This document shows positions 51,142-58,317 of a DNA stretch of 64,000 nucleotides, piece by piece. The notes beneath the pieces were generated by a model. That model had not been told where the DNA came from. It ran no database searches and saw only the letters and a list, made by a program, of their open reading frames with translations. The stretch spans positions 1 through 64,000 of the forward strand of contig JAWXCB010000129.1 of the NCBI GenBank assembly GCA_034440455.1, read 5' to 3'. The stretch comes from JAWXCB01 sp034440455. GTDB lineage: Bacteria; Bacteroidota; Bacteroidia; Chitinophagales; CAIOSU01. The position numbers and the translations under genes are program-made. Each line of letters starts with the position of its first letter. Within the stretch, counting starts at the first letter, position 1.

Positions 51142-51417
51142 TTACTTTCCCCCCGCAATCGCAGGCACGATGCTCACCACCGTTCCATCTCCAATGCTGG
51201 TGTTGGTATCCTGCAAATACTTGATGTCATCTTCTCCCACAAATACTTTAATAAACGAGCGCACTTGCCCGTCACTGCCGTAAATGTGTTCCTTTAAACC
51301 CGGATATTTTCCGGTTAGTTCAGCAATCGCATCGCCAACGGTTTTCGCGGAGGTGGAGAATTTATTCACGTTGTCCGTGAATTTTCTCAAAGGGGTAGGG
51401 ATAATGATTTCAGCCAT
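51142..51417 (-). CDS. cysO: ubiquitin-like sulfur carrier protein CysO (MoaD/ThiS family) with GG-Lys tail
   Basis: A 91-residue beta-grasp protein. Its reactive C-terminus is VPAIAGGK, where MoaD, ThiS and CysO proteins normally end exactly in GG. The conserved TVVSIVPAIAGG ending and FVGEDDIKYL match CysO of the mycobacterial cysteine pathway. The additional Lys would have to be removed before MoeZ can activate the GG carboxylate, plausibly by the JAMM peptidase next to it. mec ends 7 bases upstream. Confidence 0.9.
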   Translation of the reverse strand: MAEIIIPTPLRKFTDNVNKFSTSAKTVGDAIAELTGKYPGLKEHIYGSDGQVRSFIKVFVGEDDIKYLQDTNTSIGDGTVVSIVPAIAGGK

Positions 51418-51424
51418 GTTTATT

Positions 51425-51877
51425 TCAGTTTGCAGTTAATAAATCTTTTAAGTTCAGTTCTTCTTTAAAAATAACTTTCTCTTCTTCAAACCTGCCCTTC
51501 ACTAATTTCCACGAGCGAAAGTCAACTGCTTTCTTTTTCTTCACGGAAACAATCACATAAGAGAAATAAGGCATTGCCACTTTCAAATCATGCTCGGAAG
51601 GAATCGCAGGATGTTCGGGGTGCGAGTGATAAACGCCCAGCAAAATCAGCCCGTTATTATCTGCGTATTCTTCCGCCTTCATGTAATCGAGCGGTGAAAT
51701 TTCAAACCTGCGCTCGCGGTTTTCTTCCTTCGTATTATTCACCGGCTCTGCGATAGTTATTGTGCGCTTGCCATTTTCTTCCGTGCCGTACATAAATCCG
51801 CAACACTCATGCGGATGCGTTTTTTGCCCGTCATCTTCGATAATCATCTTCACAGTGTCAAAAATTGTTACTTCCAT
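51425..51877 (-). CDS. mec: JAMM/MPN+ metallopeptidase Mec
   Basis: A 150-residue Zn peptidase with the complete JAMM motif: Glu24 in HPHECCGFMYG, and H84-S-H86-x7-S94-x2-D97 in VYHSHPEHPAIPSEHD. In the CysO pathway this enzyme cuts cysteine off the CysO-cysteine adduct; here it may also trim the terminal Lys of CysO. Its ATG shares one base with the cysM stop (TGATG), giving tight coupling. Confidence 0.92.
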   Translation of the reverse strand: MEVTIFDTVKMIIEDDGQKTHPHECCGFMYGTEENGKRTITIAEPVNNTKEENRERRFEISPLDYMKAEEYADNNGLILLGVYHSHPEHPAIPSEHDLKVAMPYFSYVIVSVKKKKAVDFRSWKLVKGRFEEEKVIFKEELNLKDLLTAN

Positions 51878-52818
51878 CAGTTTTCTTTTAGGAGTGTTTT
51901 TAAAACTTCGGGGTAATTGCTTCCATGGTCAGGAAAAACAGTTACCACAATTCCTCTTTCAATTTCTTGTGCCACTTTCATCGCGCCTGCCAGGGCAGCA
52001 GCAGCAGACGGGCTGACCAGCAATCCCGTTTTCTTTGCAACCTCCCTCACCAATTTGTATGCTTCCTCCGTTGAAACATCCAAATTCCGGTCGGCAACTT
52101 TCACATCATAAATGCCAGGCACTTTTGCTGTCCCTAAATGCTTCCATCCTTCCAAGCCATGCAAAGCCGAGTCAGGATGCAAAGCTACCACTTCAATACC
52201 CGGATTTAACTCTTTCAGCTTGCGGCTGGTTCCAATGAAGGTTCCCGTTGTGCCAAGCGCGGCAGCAAAGTGTGTTATTTTACCGTCTGTTTGTTTGAAA
52301 ATTTCATGGGCAGTGGTGTTATAATGCGCCTTCCAGTTATTGTCGTTGTTGTATTGGTCAACATAGAAATACTTATCAGGAAATTCTTTCGCAAGTTCCA
52401 ACGCTTTCTCCTGTGCGCCATCCGTAGCTTCAAAGCGCGAAGTGTAAACGATATTCACTCCGTGAAAGAGCAACGAAGATTTTTTCTGCTCAGAAGCATT
52501 TTCCGGCAGACACAACGTAACCGGAATTCCAAGCGCTGCTCCGATTGCTCCATAAGCCACGCCTGTGTTTCCGCTGCTGGCATCAAGCAAATGTTTCTTT
52601 CCATCAAGGTGTCCTGCAAGAATCGCTTCTTTAATAATATTGAAAGCCGGACGCGCTTTCACGCTGCATCCTAATTGATTCCATTCGAGCTTGGCAAAAA
52701 TTTGCACGTCAGGATTTTCATTAAAACCCCGAATCGGAAACAAGGGCGTGTTCCCGATAAAAGGTTCGATTTCCCGAATCTTGCTTAATAAACGCTCTTT
52801 ATTTTCCTGCTCGCTCAT
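51877..52818 (-). CDS. cysM: CysM-type cysteine synthase (CysO-dependent)
   Basis: A PLP enzyme that builds cysteine on the sulfur carrier. The 313-residue protein has the PLP Lys in GCSVKARPA (K54), the phosphate-side SSGNTG (81-86), GTTGTFIGTSRKLKE (about 179-193) and LLVSPSAAAALAG. This is the cysteine synthase/CysM fold; the adjacent cysO, mec and moeZ genes identify the thiocarboxylate-dependent type that, in mycobacteria, uses O-phosphoserine. It is the first structural gene of the operon, 15 bases after a leader-coupled terminator. Confidence 0.92.
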   Translation of the reverse strand: MSEQENKERLLSKIREIEPFIGNTPLFPIRGFNENPDVQIFAKLEWNQLGCSVKARPAFNIIKEAILAGHLDGKKHLLDASSGNTGVAYGAIGAALGIPVTLCLPENASEQKKSSLLFHGVNIVYTSRFEATDGAQEKALELAKEFPDKYFYVDQYNNDNNWKAHYNTTAHEIFKQTDGKITHFAAALGTTGTFIGTSRKLKELNPGIEVVALHPDSALHGLEGWKHLGTAKVPGIYDVKVADRNLDVSTEEAYKLVREVAKKTGLLVSPSAAAALAGAMKVAQEIERGIVVTVFPDHGSNYPEVLKTLLKEN

Positions 52819-52832
52819 TTTATTTTTTCAAC

Positions 52833-52864
52833 AAAAAAAAACCTCACCATCTGTTTGGGTGAGG
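52833..52864 (-). terminator. intrinsic terminator just upstream of cysM (attenuator)
   Basis: In the RNA, CCUCACC (52864-52858) pairs with GGUGAGG (52848-52842) across a 9-base loop, followed by nine U from 52841 to 52833. It lies between the leader peptide and the cysM ATG at 52818, so it can end transcription before the operon. Confidence 0.85.
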
Positions 52865-52958
52865 CTCGTATCTGTGTTTCAATTTTCTCAAACTAATTGT
52901 AACCAACATGCCTCACCGGACTGTTCGTGCAACAACAGCAACAACACATCATGGAGGC
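52842..52958 (-). promoter_or_regulatory. transcription attenuator controlled by a cysteine-rich leader peptide
   Basis: Four segments can form alternative stems in RNA order. S1 GCCUC (52958-52954) pairs weakly with GAGGC in S2. S2 GGUGAGGC (52917-52910) is exactly complementary to S3 GCCUCACC (52865-52858). S3 pairs with S4 GGUGAGG (52848-52842), the terminator. A ribosome stalled on the six Cys codons (52946-52929) would cover S1 and leave S2 free to pair with S3, preventing termination. With ample Cys-tRNA, the ribosome would run on to the stop codon, S2 would be occluded and the terminator would form. The logic is that of classical amino acid attenuators; function is inferred. Confidence 0.8.
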
Positions 52959-52973
52959 GGTTTTTTGAATCAT
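52893..52973 (-). CDS. 26-residue leader peptide with six consecutive Cys codons
   Basis: Reads MIQKTASMMCCCCCCTNSPV then RHVGYN, stop TAG at 52895-52893. The six Cys codons (52946-52929) mix TGT and TGC. The upstream promoter (-7 at 52987-52980) puts the transcription start close to ATG 52973, so initiation at the ATGs of residues 8 or 9 (52952, 52949) is also possible. The frame is open further upstream to 53114, but that part runs through a dispersed repeat and lies upstream of the promoter. Its role is to sense cysteine supply for the cysM operon. Confidence 0.82.
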   Translation of the reverse strand: MIQKTASMMCCCCCCTNSPVRHVGYN

Positions 52974-52979
52974 TGAGTG

Positions 52980-53010
52980 CGAATTTAGGATGAGAAGAAT
53001 AGAAAAGCAA
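52980..53010 (-). promoter_or_regulatory. promoter of the cysM operon leader
   Basis: On the minus strand TTG (53010-53008) and TAAATTCG (52987-52980) are 20 bases apart, the same spacing as the promoter at 29228-29258; TAAATTCG differs from TAnnTTTG at one base. Confidence 0.55.
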
Positions 53011-53031
53011 GATTTAGTTTGAGGAGGTATC

Positions 53032-53104
53032 GTCATTCCGGCTTTATGCCGGAATCCGCTTCTGATATATTTATCAGGGGATGCCGGAACAAGTCCGGCA
53101 TGGA
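53032..53104. repeat. dispersed repeat family B, two copies
   Basis: 53032-53057 reads GTCATTCCGGCTTTATGCCG then GAATCC (a variant arm). 53077-53104 reads GGGGATGCCGGAACAAGTCC then GGCATGGA. They are arranged as an imperfect inverted pair between the lptC stop and the cysM leader. Confidence 0.75.
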
Positions 53105-53110
53105 GGTTCC

Positions 53111-53770
53111 TCACATCCCCGGCTCAATTGTTCCCGGCACTTTGCCATCTTCCACCTGAATTGTTCCCGAAATATTCTTGATGATATAATCCGAGAAATC
53201 CTGTTTCGCCTCGAAGCCTGTTCCGTAAATGATTTCTTCGGGCGTAGTGATGCGCACAAATTTATCAGAGTAAATTTTTTCTTCTTTTCTCTTCCAGGTT
53301 AATTCCTCAGTATTTAGCATTTCTCCTTTCGTATTTACAATCACCACGTTGTCGCGCACCAGCATTTCTTCTTTCTTGGGATAAAATATTCCGTAATTGG
53401 CGGTAAGTTGGCTGGTGGTTTTTAATGCTTCGTCAAAACTATACAGCTTCACGCCCTTTGGAAATTCACTATACGCATCTTCGCTTTCGTGATTGATTAC
53501 TTCGGGAGCGGTGATTTTTGCTTTCAGGTTTCCCTGCACACTGTAATGAATTTCCACTTCTTCACCCCGCTCGCTGATAGTGTCGGACTCAATGGAGATT
53601 TTTTTAATTTTTTCTAAATCAGTGGCGCAGGAAAGTTGGAGAAAGAACAAAATAGTAATAAACGCTCCTTGTTTAATGCCTGATAAATGCCGCCAGAAAA
53701 AGATTCGATTTTTTAACCAAAACATTAAACGGTTGCAATATGTTAGATGAAATGTGAAATTTTTAATCAT
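53111..53770 (-). CDS. lptC: LPS export protein LptC
   Basis: Bridges the inner-membrane LPS exporter to the periplasmic chain. The product has an N-terminal hydrophobic segment with a lipobox-like LFFLQLSC and a periplasmic LptC-type domain (EVEIHYSVQGNLKAKITAPE, FPKGVKLYSFDEALKTTSQL, KGEMLNTEELTWKRKEEKIY, YGTGFEAKQDFSDYIIKNIS). Two starts are possible: ATG 53770 (219 residues) or ATG 53725 (204 residues), the latter giving a shorter leader. The stop lies 6 bases from a dispersed repeat. Confidence 0.88.
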   Translation of the reverse strand: MIKNFTFHLTYCNRLMFWLKNRIFFWRHLSGIKQGAFITILFFLQLSCATDLEKIKKISIESDTISERGEEVEIHYSVQGNLKAKITAPEVINHESEDAYSEFPKGVKLYSFDEALKTTSQLTANYGIFYPKKEEMLVRDNVVIVNTKGEMLNTEELTWKRKEEKIYSDKFVRITTPEEIIYGTGFEAKQDFSDYIIKNISGTIQVEDGKVPGTIEPGM

Positions 53771-54147
53771 ACACTTTATTGCAAATTATTGATATGAAAT
53801 GTTCGCGCCTTCTCAGCAAAATCATTTTTCGCAGTGATATTTTCAATGTTTAAATAGTTTAAGTTTTTCATAATGCGGAGTAAATAATTTTCTTGCAAAT
53901 TTTTACAAGGTCTTCCTTCAACAATACATGCGCTGTTTGAGTAAACAAATTTATCCAATAGGCGACATTTATGATTCTTGCAGCAGGATTAAAAATAGCT
54001 ATCGTGGACGAAAATGTTTATGCTCCACGAAAGTAATGACAATTTGTTTCCTCTAATTTAGCGCACAGGATGGGGCATAATTTCTCCTCTGCGTTGCACG
54101 TTATGCAACACGCGCTTCACCCAAAGTGACTAAGTTTGAGCAGCATT
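53771..54147. other. AT-rich spacer between lptC and a secreted-protein gene
   Basis: No convincing gene is seen. A 60-codon open frame (53776-53958, minus) has no family resemblance and is AT-rich. The spacer should contain divergent promoters; TAATTTAG at 54054-54061 is a weak -7 candidate for the plus-strand gene. Confidence 0.45.
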
Positions 54148-55407
54148 ATGAAAACTATTTTATCTATCATCATCACCGCGCTTCTCTGCTCAATGCAGGC
54201 GCGCGCTGCCTACATCCTTATCCCGATGGATATGGAGCAGAAAGACCATCTGAAAGCTTATGGCGTGGCGTATTGGGTGCTGCGGCAGGGCATGGAGGTT
54301 GACTGGATGCTGAATTATCGCGGGGGCAGTTTTGCGTTTAAGCAATTAGAGCCGCTGGAAAAGGAATGTTCGATTCGCGGGGTGTCGTATGAGATAGTGC
54401 CTGACGGGCAATACCTGAAAATCGTGAACGACATTTCGAATCCCGAAGTGAACATGGATGTGGTGAAAATGGAAAAAGCGCCAAAGGTGGCGGTGTATGC
54501 TCCGCCCATGAACATGCCGTGGGACGATGCAGTAACGCTGGTTTTAACGTATGCCGAAATTCCTTATGACATTATTTATGACGAGGAAGTGATGTCAGGT
54601 CTCCTGCCAACGTATGACTGGCTGCACCTGCACCATGAAGATTTCACGGGGCAGTATGGAAAATTTTACGGACAATACCGCAACCAGGCGTGGTATCAGG
54701 AGCAGGTGCGCGCCTCGGAAGCCGATGCGCAGCGGCTGGGCTTCGCCAAGGTGTCGCAACTGAAACTTGCAGTGGCGCAAAAGATTCGCGACTACGTGGT
54801 GGGCGGTGGCTTCCTGTTTGCCATGTGCTCGGCAACGGATTCTTATGACATCGCGCTGGCAGCCGAAAACACGGACATCTGCGATATCATGTTTGATGGC
54901 GATGCACCCGACCCGCAGGCGCAGCAGAAGCTGGATTTCTCGCAGACGTTTGCGTTTCAAAATTTTAAGCTCGAAACAAACCCGTATCAATATGAGTTTG
55001 CAAACATTGATGTGCCTGTGCCGAGATCGGTGCCACCAAGCGTTGACTACTTCACGCTGTTTGAGTTCTCTGCCAAGTGGGACCCTATCCCCACGATGCT
55101 CACGCAATGCCACACGCGCACGGTGAAGGGCTTCATGGGGCAGACAACGGCATTCAGAACTGAGAACATCAAATCGGATGTGCTGATTTTGGGTGAAAAC
55201 AAATCGGCATCGGAAGCGCGCTACATCCACGGCACACACGGCTATGGCACTTGGACATTTTATGGCGGACACGACCCGGAAGATTATCAGCATTTCGTAG
55301 GCGACCCGCAAACTGATTTGAGCCTGCATCCCAACTCCCCGGGTTATCGTTTGATATTGAATAACATCCTGTTTCCCGCAGCGAAAAAGAAGCCGCAGAA
55401 GACATAG
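54148..55407 (+). CDS. secreted conserved Bacteroidota protein, unknown function
   Basis: A 419-residue protein with signal peptide (MKTILSIIITALLCSMQARA). The mature start AYILIPMDMEQKDHLKAYGVAYWVL matches a Bacteroidota family that is often labelled asparagine synthetase B but lacks the amidotransferase and ATP-pyrophosphatase features of that enzyme. It has a Rossmann-like layout (KVAVYAPPMNMPWDDAVTLVLTYAE; GGGFLFAMCSATDSYD; YIHGTHGYGTWTFYGGHDPE) reminiscent of class I amidotransferase-like folds. The function is not known. ATG 54148 is chosen over a TTG at 54136. Confidence 0.65.
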   Translation: MKTILSIIITALLCSMQARAAYILIPMDMEQKDHLKAYGVAYWVLRQGMEVDWMLNYRGGSFAFKQLEPLEKECSIRGVSYEIVPDGQYLKIVNDISNPEVNMDVVKMEKAPKVAVYAPPMNMPWDDAVTLVLTYAEIPYDIIYDEEVMSGLLPTYDWLHLHHEDFTGQYGKFYGQYRNQAWYQEQVRASEADAQRLGFAKVSQLKLAVAQKIRDYVVGGGFLFAMCSATDSYDIALAAENTDICDIMFDGDAPDPQAQQKLDFSQTFAFQNFKLETNPYQYEFANIDVPVPRSVPPSVDYFTLFEFSAKWDPIPTMLTQCHTRTVKGFMGQTTAFRTENIKSDVLILGENKSASEARYIHGTHGYGTWTFYGGHDPEDYQHFVGDPQTDLSLHPNSPGYRLILNNILFPAAKKKPQKT

Positions 55408-55416
55408 GGAGAACGT

Positions 55417-55570
55417 GTCATGCCGGACTTGTTCCGGCATCCCCTTGAGGATTGCGTCATTCTGAGCTGAGGCTCTGCGAAGCGAAGAATCTCACACTTG
55501 ATTATTCGGAAAAATCATGAAGCAGGAGATGCTTCGTCCCGCTCAAAGCAGCGGGGACTCAGCATGACGG
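55417..55570. repeat. dispersed repeats B and A in tandem
   Basis: 55417-55444 is a family B arm (GTCATGCCGGACTTGTTCCG, GCATCCCC). 55454-55499 is a family A arm (GCGTCATTCTGAGCTGAGGC ... CGAAGAATCTCACACTT). 55515-55570 carries a related GC-rich stretch ending CAGCATGACGGC. They fill the spacer between two convergent genes. Confidence 0.75.
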
Positions 55571-55573
55571 CAG

Positions 55574-57442
55574 CTAATCAAGAAACATCCAACTCACTCC
55601 AAACCTGAACGTCCTGTCCCACGCGGGATATTTGTAAGCGTTGAAGTAGCCTTTGTCTTTGAACATGCCTTGATTCAGATGCTGCATCTTCATAAAAAGG
55701 CGCACTGTTTTTATTTTAAAGAGGAGATAGAAATCAAGAGCGGGATAGAAAGAAAGCGTTTCTTCATCCTGTAAATAAAACTGTTCCGTGAGCGGGAAAT
55801 AGCCGGGCGCCTTGTAATTGGTGTTATAGCGGATGTCAACACCCACGCGCGTCAGCAACTTTCCTTTGAACACGCCCCGCTCATAGAAGAAGGAATGCAC
55901 ACCCCAATAAACGGGATAGCGCAAAAAGTTTTTATCGGAAACAAATTGCACGCGCAGCACATTGTCAAACCCGAAGTAGTTGATGCGAAACAGTTTGTGC
56001 AATTCAAACACCCACGTGTGCAACGAGCCGCTGTGTTGAGCAGGCAGGCGGCTGGCATCCCAAAAGGCGAGCTGCTTGATTTGATTGAAGCGCACGGCTG
56101 CCTGTATGTTGTATTTGGGCAAGCGATAACTTAATTCGGCAGTGAGTGTTGATTGCTTGTCGAAAGTATTTCCCCATGAAATATTTCCGAATGCAAAGCG
56201 GTTGAAAAGCAACGCTGGTTCGATGCGCGAGTAGGATGCGTTGAGTTGAATCGCACCGGCTTTGTCAAAGTCATATCCAATGGAAGCAGATGATTTGAAA
56301 TCATTTTTATTGTAGTCAAGAAAACTATAAGTGGCGCTGATACCGTAGGAAAACATTCTCTCCGTGTTGCTTGAAAGCGAAAGGGCGGCATCTGCATATT
56401 GAAAATACTTTTCGGTAAAGCTGTCTTGCTGAACGATGTTATAGGAATAAGAAGATGAAGCGTCAATGATTAAACCTCTTCTGAAGAATTTCCTAAAGCC
56501 TGCTTTCGTTCCGATGAAAACTTTTTGCGCCTGGCTGCTGTAATCGGTAACTGTTGTATCATCTTCATTAAACAAACCATAGTAAGCGGAGTCGGGAGAA
56601 GTATCGGCATAGTCGTATTGTTCGCGCCCCACATCCGCTTCGTGGTAGAGTTCCCATGTTTTGCTGCGCGTGCTGTCTTGATTATTCAGTGAATGATAAA
56701 CGTGAAATGTAATCTCCCTTTGTTTGTTCTCCGCATTCTCCAACTCTATGTTCACCAACTCTTTACTGACAAAAGAAGTATCCTCAAAAATATTCGTCTC
56801 TTTCACGCCTCCGTTTTCATCTGCGCGAATGTTGTTCAGGATAAAAATAGTTTTCAGCAGATACCGCTTCTTTGAATCAAACGTACTGCTGAAAGCAAGG
56901 TCGTTGTGGCGTGTTCGCTGGCGCGTGTATAAACCCGTAGTGGCGTAGCGCATGTAATGAAAACCGAAGTTGAATTTCTTGCCGATGTTCTGGCTGTGTA
57001 CCACATTCACGGTTTGTTCTTTTTTTAAACCAATCAAAAAGTCCAGCCGGGAAAATGGACGCTTATTGTTGTAAAAGGGAACATTCTGTTTTGTGAAGCG
57101 GAATAAATCAAACTGGCGATAACCCATTTCAAATCCCATCTGCGGTTGCTCGCAGCACACCATCCTGAAACTTGCGCTGCCCAATGCTCCGGTGTTGCGG
57201 AATAAAAAATCGTGGCGGTCAACAGGGTCATAGTAATGCACGTCAGCCAACCCAGTATCAAGCGGATTATCTTTTGTTGATTCTTGTATTCCTAAAGAAT
57301 ATGCAATTGATTGCGAGATAGGTTTAGGGGCTGGCAACGAATCTGTTTCCTGACAAAAAGCAGATTGAGGAAGGAAGCAAGTAAAGAGGATAACGACAAA
57401 TGAAAATAAAAGCAAAGCAGCATTTTTAAATTCAAACAACAC
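55574..57442 (-). CDS. putative porin (Porin_10-type outer-membrane protein)
   Basis: A 622-residue protein with a signal peptide (hydrophobic stretch to about residue 28, then FCQETD). The body is made of many short amphipathic beta-strands with aromatic ends, including HDFLFRNTGALGSASFRMV near the N-terminus, a typical Porin_10 block, and the C-terminal strand FRFGVSWMFLD with terminal aromatic-type pattern. It is expected to form an outer-membrane barrel of unknown substrate. Start codon GTG 57442. It follows the purine phosphorylase gene by 32 bases and may be cotranscribed. Confidence 0.82.
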   Translation of the reverse strand: MLFEFKNAALLLFSFVVILFTCFLPQSAFCQETDSLPAPKPISQSIAYSLGIQESTKDNPLDTGLADVHYYDPVDRHDFLFRNTGALGSASFRMVCCEQPQMGFEMGYRQFDLFRFTKQNVPFYNNKRPFSRLDFLIGLKKEQTVNVVHSQNIGKKFNFGFHYMRYATTGLYTRQRTRHNDLAFSSTFDSKKRYLLKTIFILNNIRADENGGVKETNIFEDTSFVSKELVNIELENAENKQREITFHVYHSLNNQDSTRSKTWELYHEADVGREQYDYADTSPDSAYYGLFNEDDTTVTDYSSQAQKVFIGTKAGFRKFFRRGLIIDASSSYSYNIVQQDSFTEKYFQYADAALSLSSNTERMFSYGISATYSFLDYNKNDFKSSASIGYDFDKAGAIQLNASYSRIEPALLFNRFAFGNISWGNTFDKQSTLTAELSYRLPKYNIQAAVRFNQIKQLAFWDASRLPAQHSGSLHTWVFELHKLFRINYFGFDNVLRVQFVSDKNFLRYPVYWGVHSFFYERGVFKGKLLTRVGVDIRYNTNYKAPGYFPLTEQFYLQDEETLSFYPALDFYLLFKIKTVRLFMKMQHLNQGMFKDKGYFNAYKYPAWDRTFRFGVSWMFLD

Positions 57443-57474
57443 TATTAATCACTGACGACTAACGACTGAAAACT

Positions 57475-58299
57475 TCAAAGACTTGCTATCAATTCTTTGA
57501 AAATCGTTGTCATCTTAGGCTCGGTGGCATTGGCAACGCGAATCACATCTTCGAGCGATGTTTCCTGAATCGCATTCAAGGGATAACCCACATCCGTTAT
57601 TACCGACATCGCAAACACGCGCATATTTCCGTGACGCGCTACAATCACTTCCGGCACGGTGGACATGCCCACTGCATCTGCGCCTATCGCGTGCAGGTAA
57701 TTATATTCCGCAGGCGTTTCTAAACAAGGACCCGAAACCGCAGCATACACGCCCGCATGACAACTGATGTTGTGCTTCTTCGCAATCACCAGCGCTTTTT
57801 CAATCAGTTTCTTGTCATAAGTATGCAGCATGTCGGGAAAACGCGGACCCAGCACATCATAATTTTTCCCGCGCAATGGATGGTCGGGCAACAGGTTGAT
57901 GTGGTCGCGCAACACCATCAAATCACCTGTTTTGATTTTCTCGCTCGTGCCGCCTGCCGCATTGGAGATAAAAAGCGTTTCAATGCCCAACGCCTTCATC
58001 ACGCGCACAGGAAAGGTGGCTGCTTTCAAACTATAGCCTTCATAATAATGAAAGCGCCCTTGCATCACCATGATTTTCTTTCCGCCCAGTTCACCAAAAA
58101 TCAATTTCCCCTGATGGCTCTCTACCGTTGATATGGGAAAATTGGGAATATCTTCATAGCGGAGTTCATACTCTTTTTTGATTTCGCCTGCAAGGTTTCC
58201 CAAGCCGGTTCCCAAAATGATTCCGTATTGCGGAGTGAATTTTGTTTCCGAAAAGATGTAAGCGCGTGTCTGTTCGATTTTTTCTAAGAAGTCGGTCAT
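57475..58299 (-). CDS. punA: purine-nucleoside phosphorylase
   Basis: Splits purine nucleosides into base and ribose-1-phosphate. The 274-residue protein is of the trimeric type: GIILGTGLGNLAGEI, ESHQGKLIFGELGGKKIMVMQGRFHYYEGY, LFISNAAGGTSEKIKTGDLMVL, and GPCLETPAEYNYLHAIGADAVGMSTVPEV. It is on the same strand as lpxK (18-base gap) and the porin. Base specificity (inosine/guanosine as usual for this type) is inferred from the family. Confidence 0.92.
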   Translation of the reverse strand: MTDFLEKIEQTRAYIFSETKFTPQYGIILGTGLGNLAGEIKKEYELRYEDIPNFPISTVESHQGKLIFGELGGKKIMVMQGRFHYYEGYSLKAATFPVRVMKALGIETLFISNAAGGTSEKIKTGDLMVLRDHINLLPDHPLRGKNYDVLGPRFPDMLHTYDKKLIEKALVIAKKHNISCHAGVYAAVSGPCLETPAEYNYLHAIGADAVGMSTVPEVIVARHGNMRVFAMSVITDVGYPLNAIQETSLEDVIRVANATEPKMTTIFKELIASL

Positions 58300-58317
58300 G
58301 TATTTCTATGGTTTGTA

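Noticed and set aside
52974..53114. Upstream extension of the cysteine leader peptide to 73 codons
   Set aside because: The added part lies upstream of the inferred promoter and passes through family B repeats; only the 26-codon part has the attenuator layout.
53776..53958. 60-codon minus-strand frame upstream of lptC
   Set aside because: AT-rich, no recognisable family, no overlap or coupling with a neighbour.
54595..55440. 281-codon minus-strand frame
   Set aside because: Antisense to a good secreted-protein gene with signal peptide; Arg/His/Cys-rich composition indicates a shadow.
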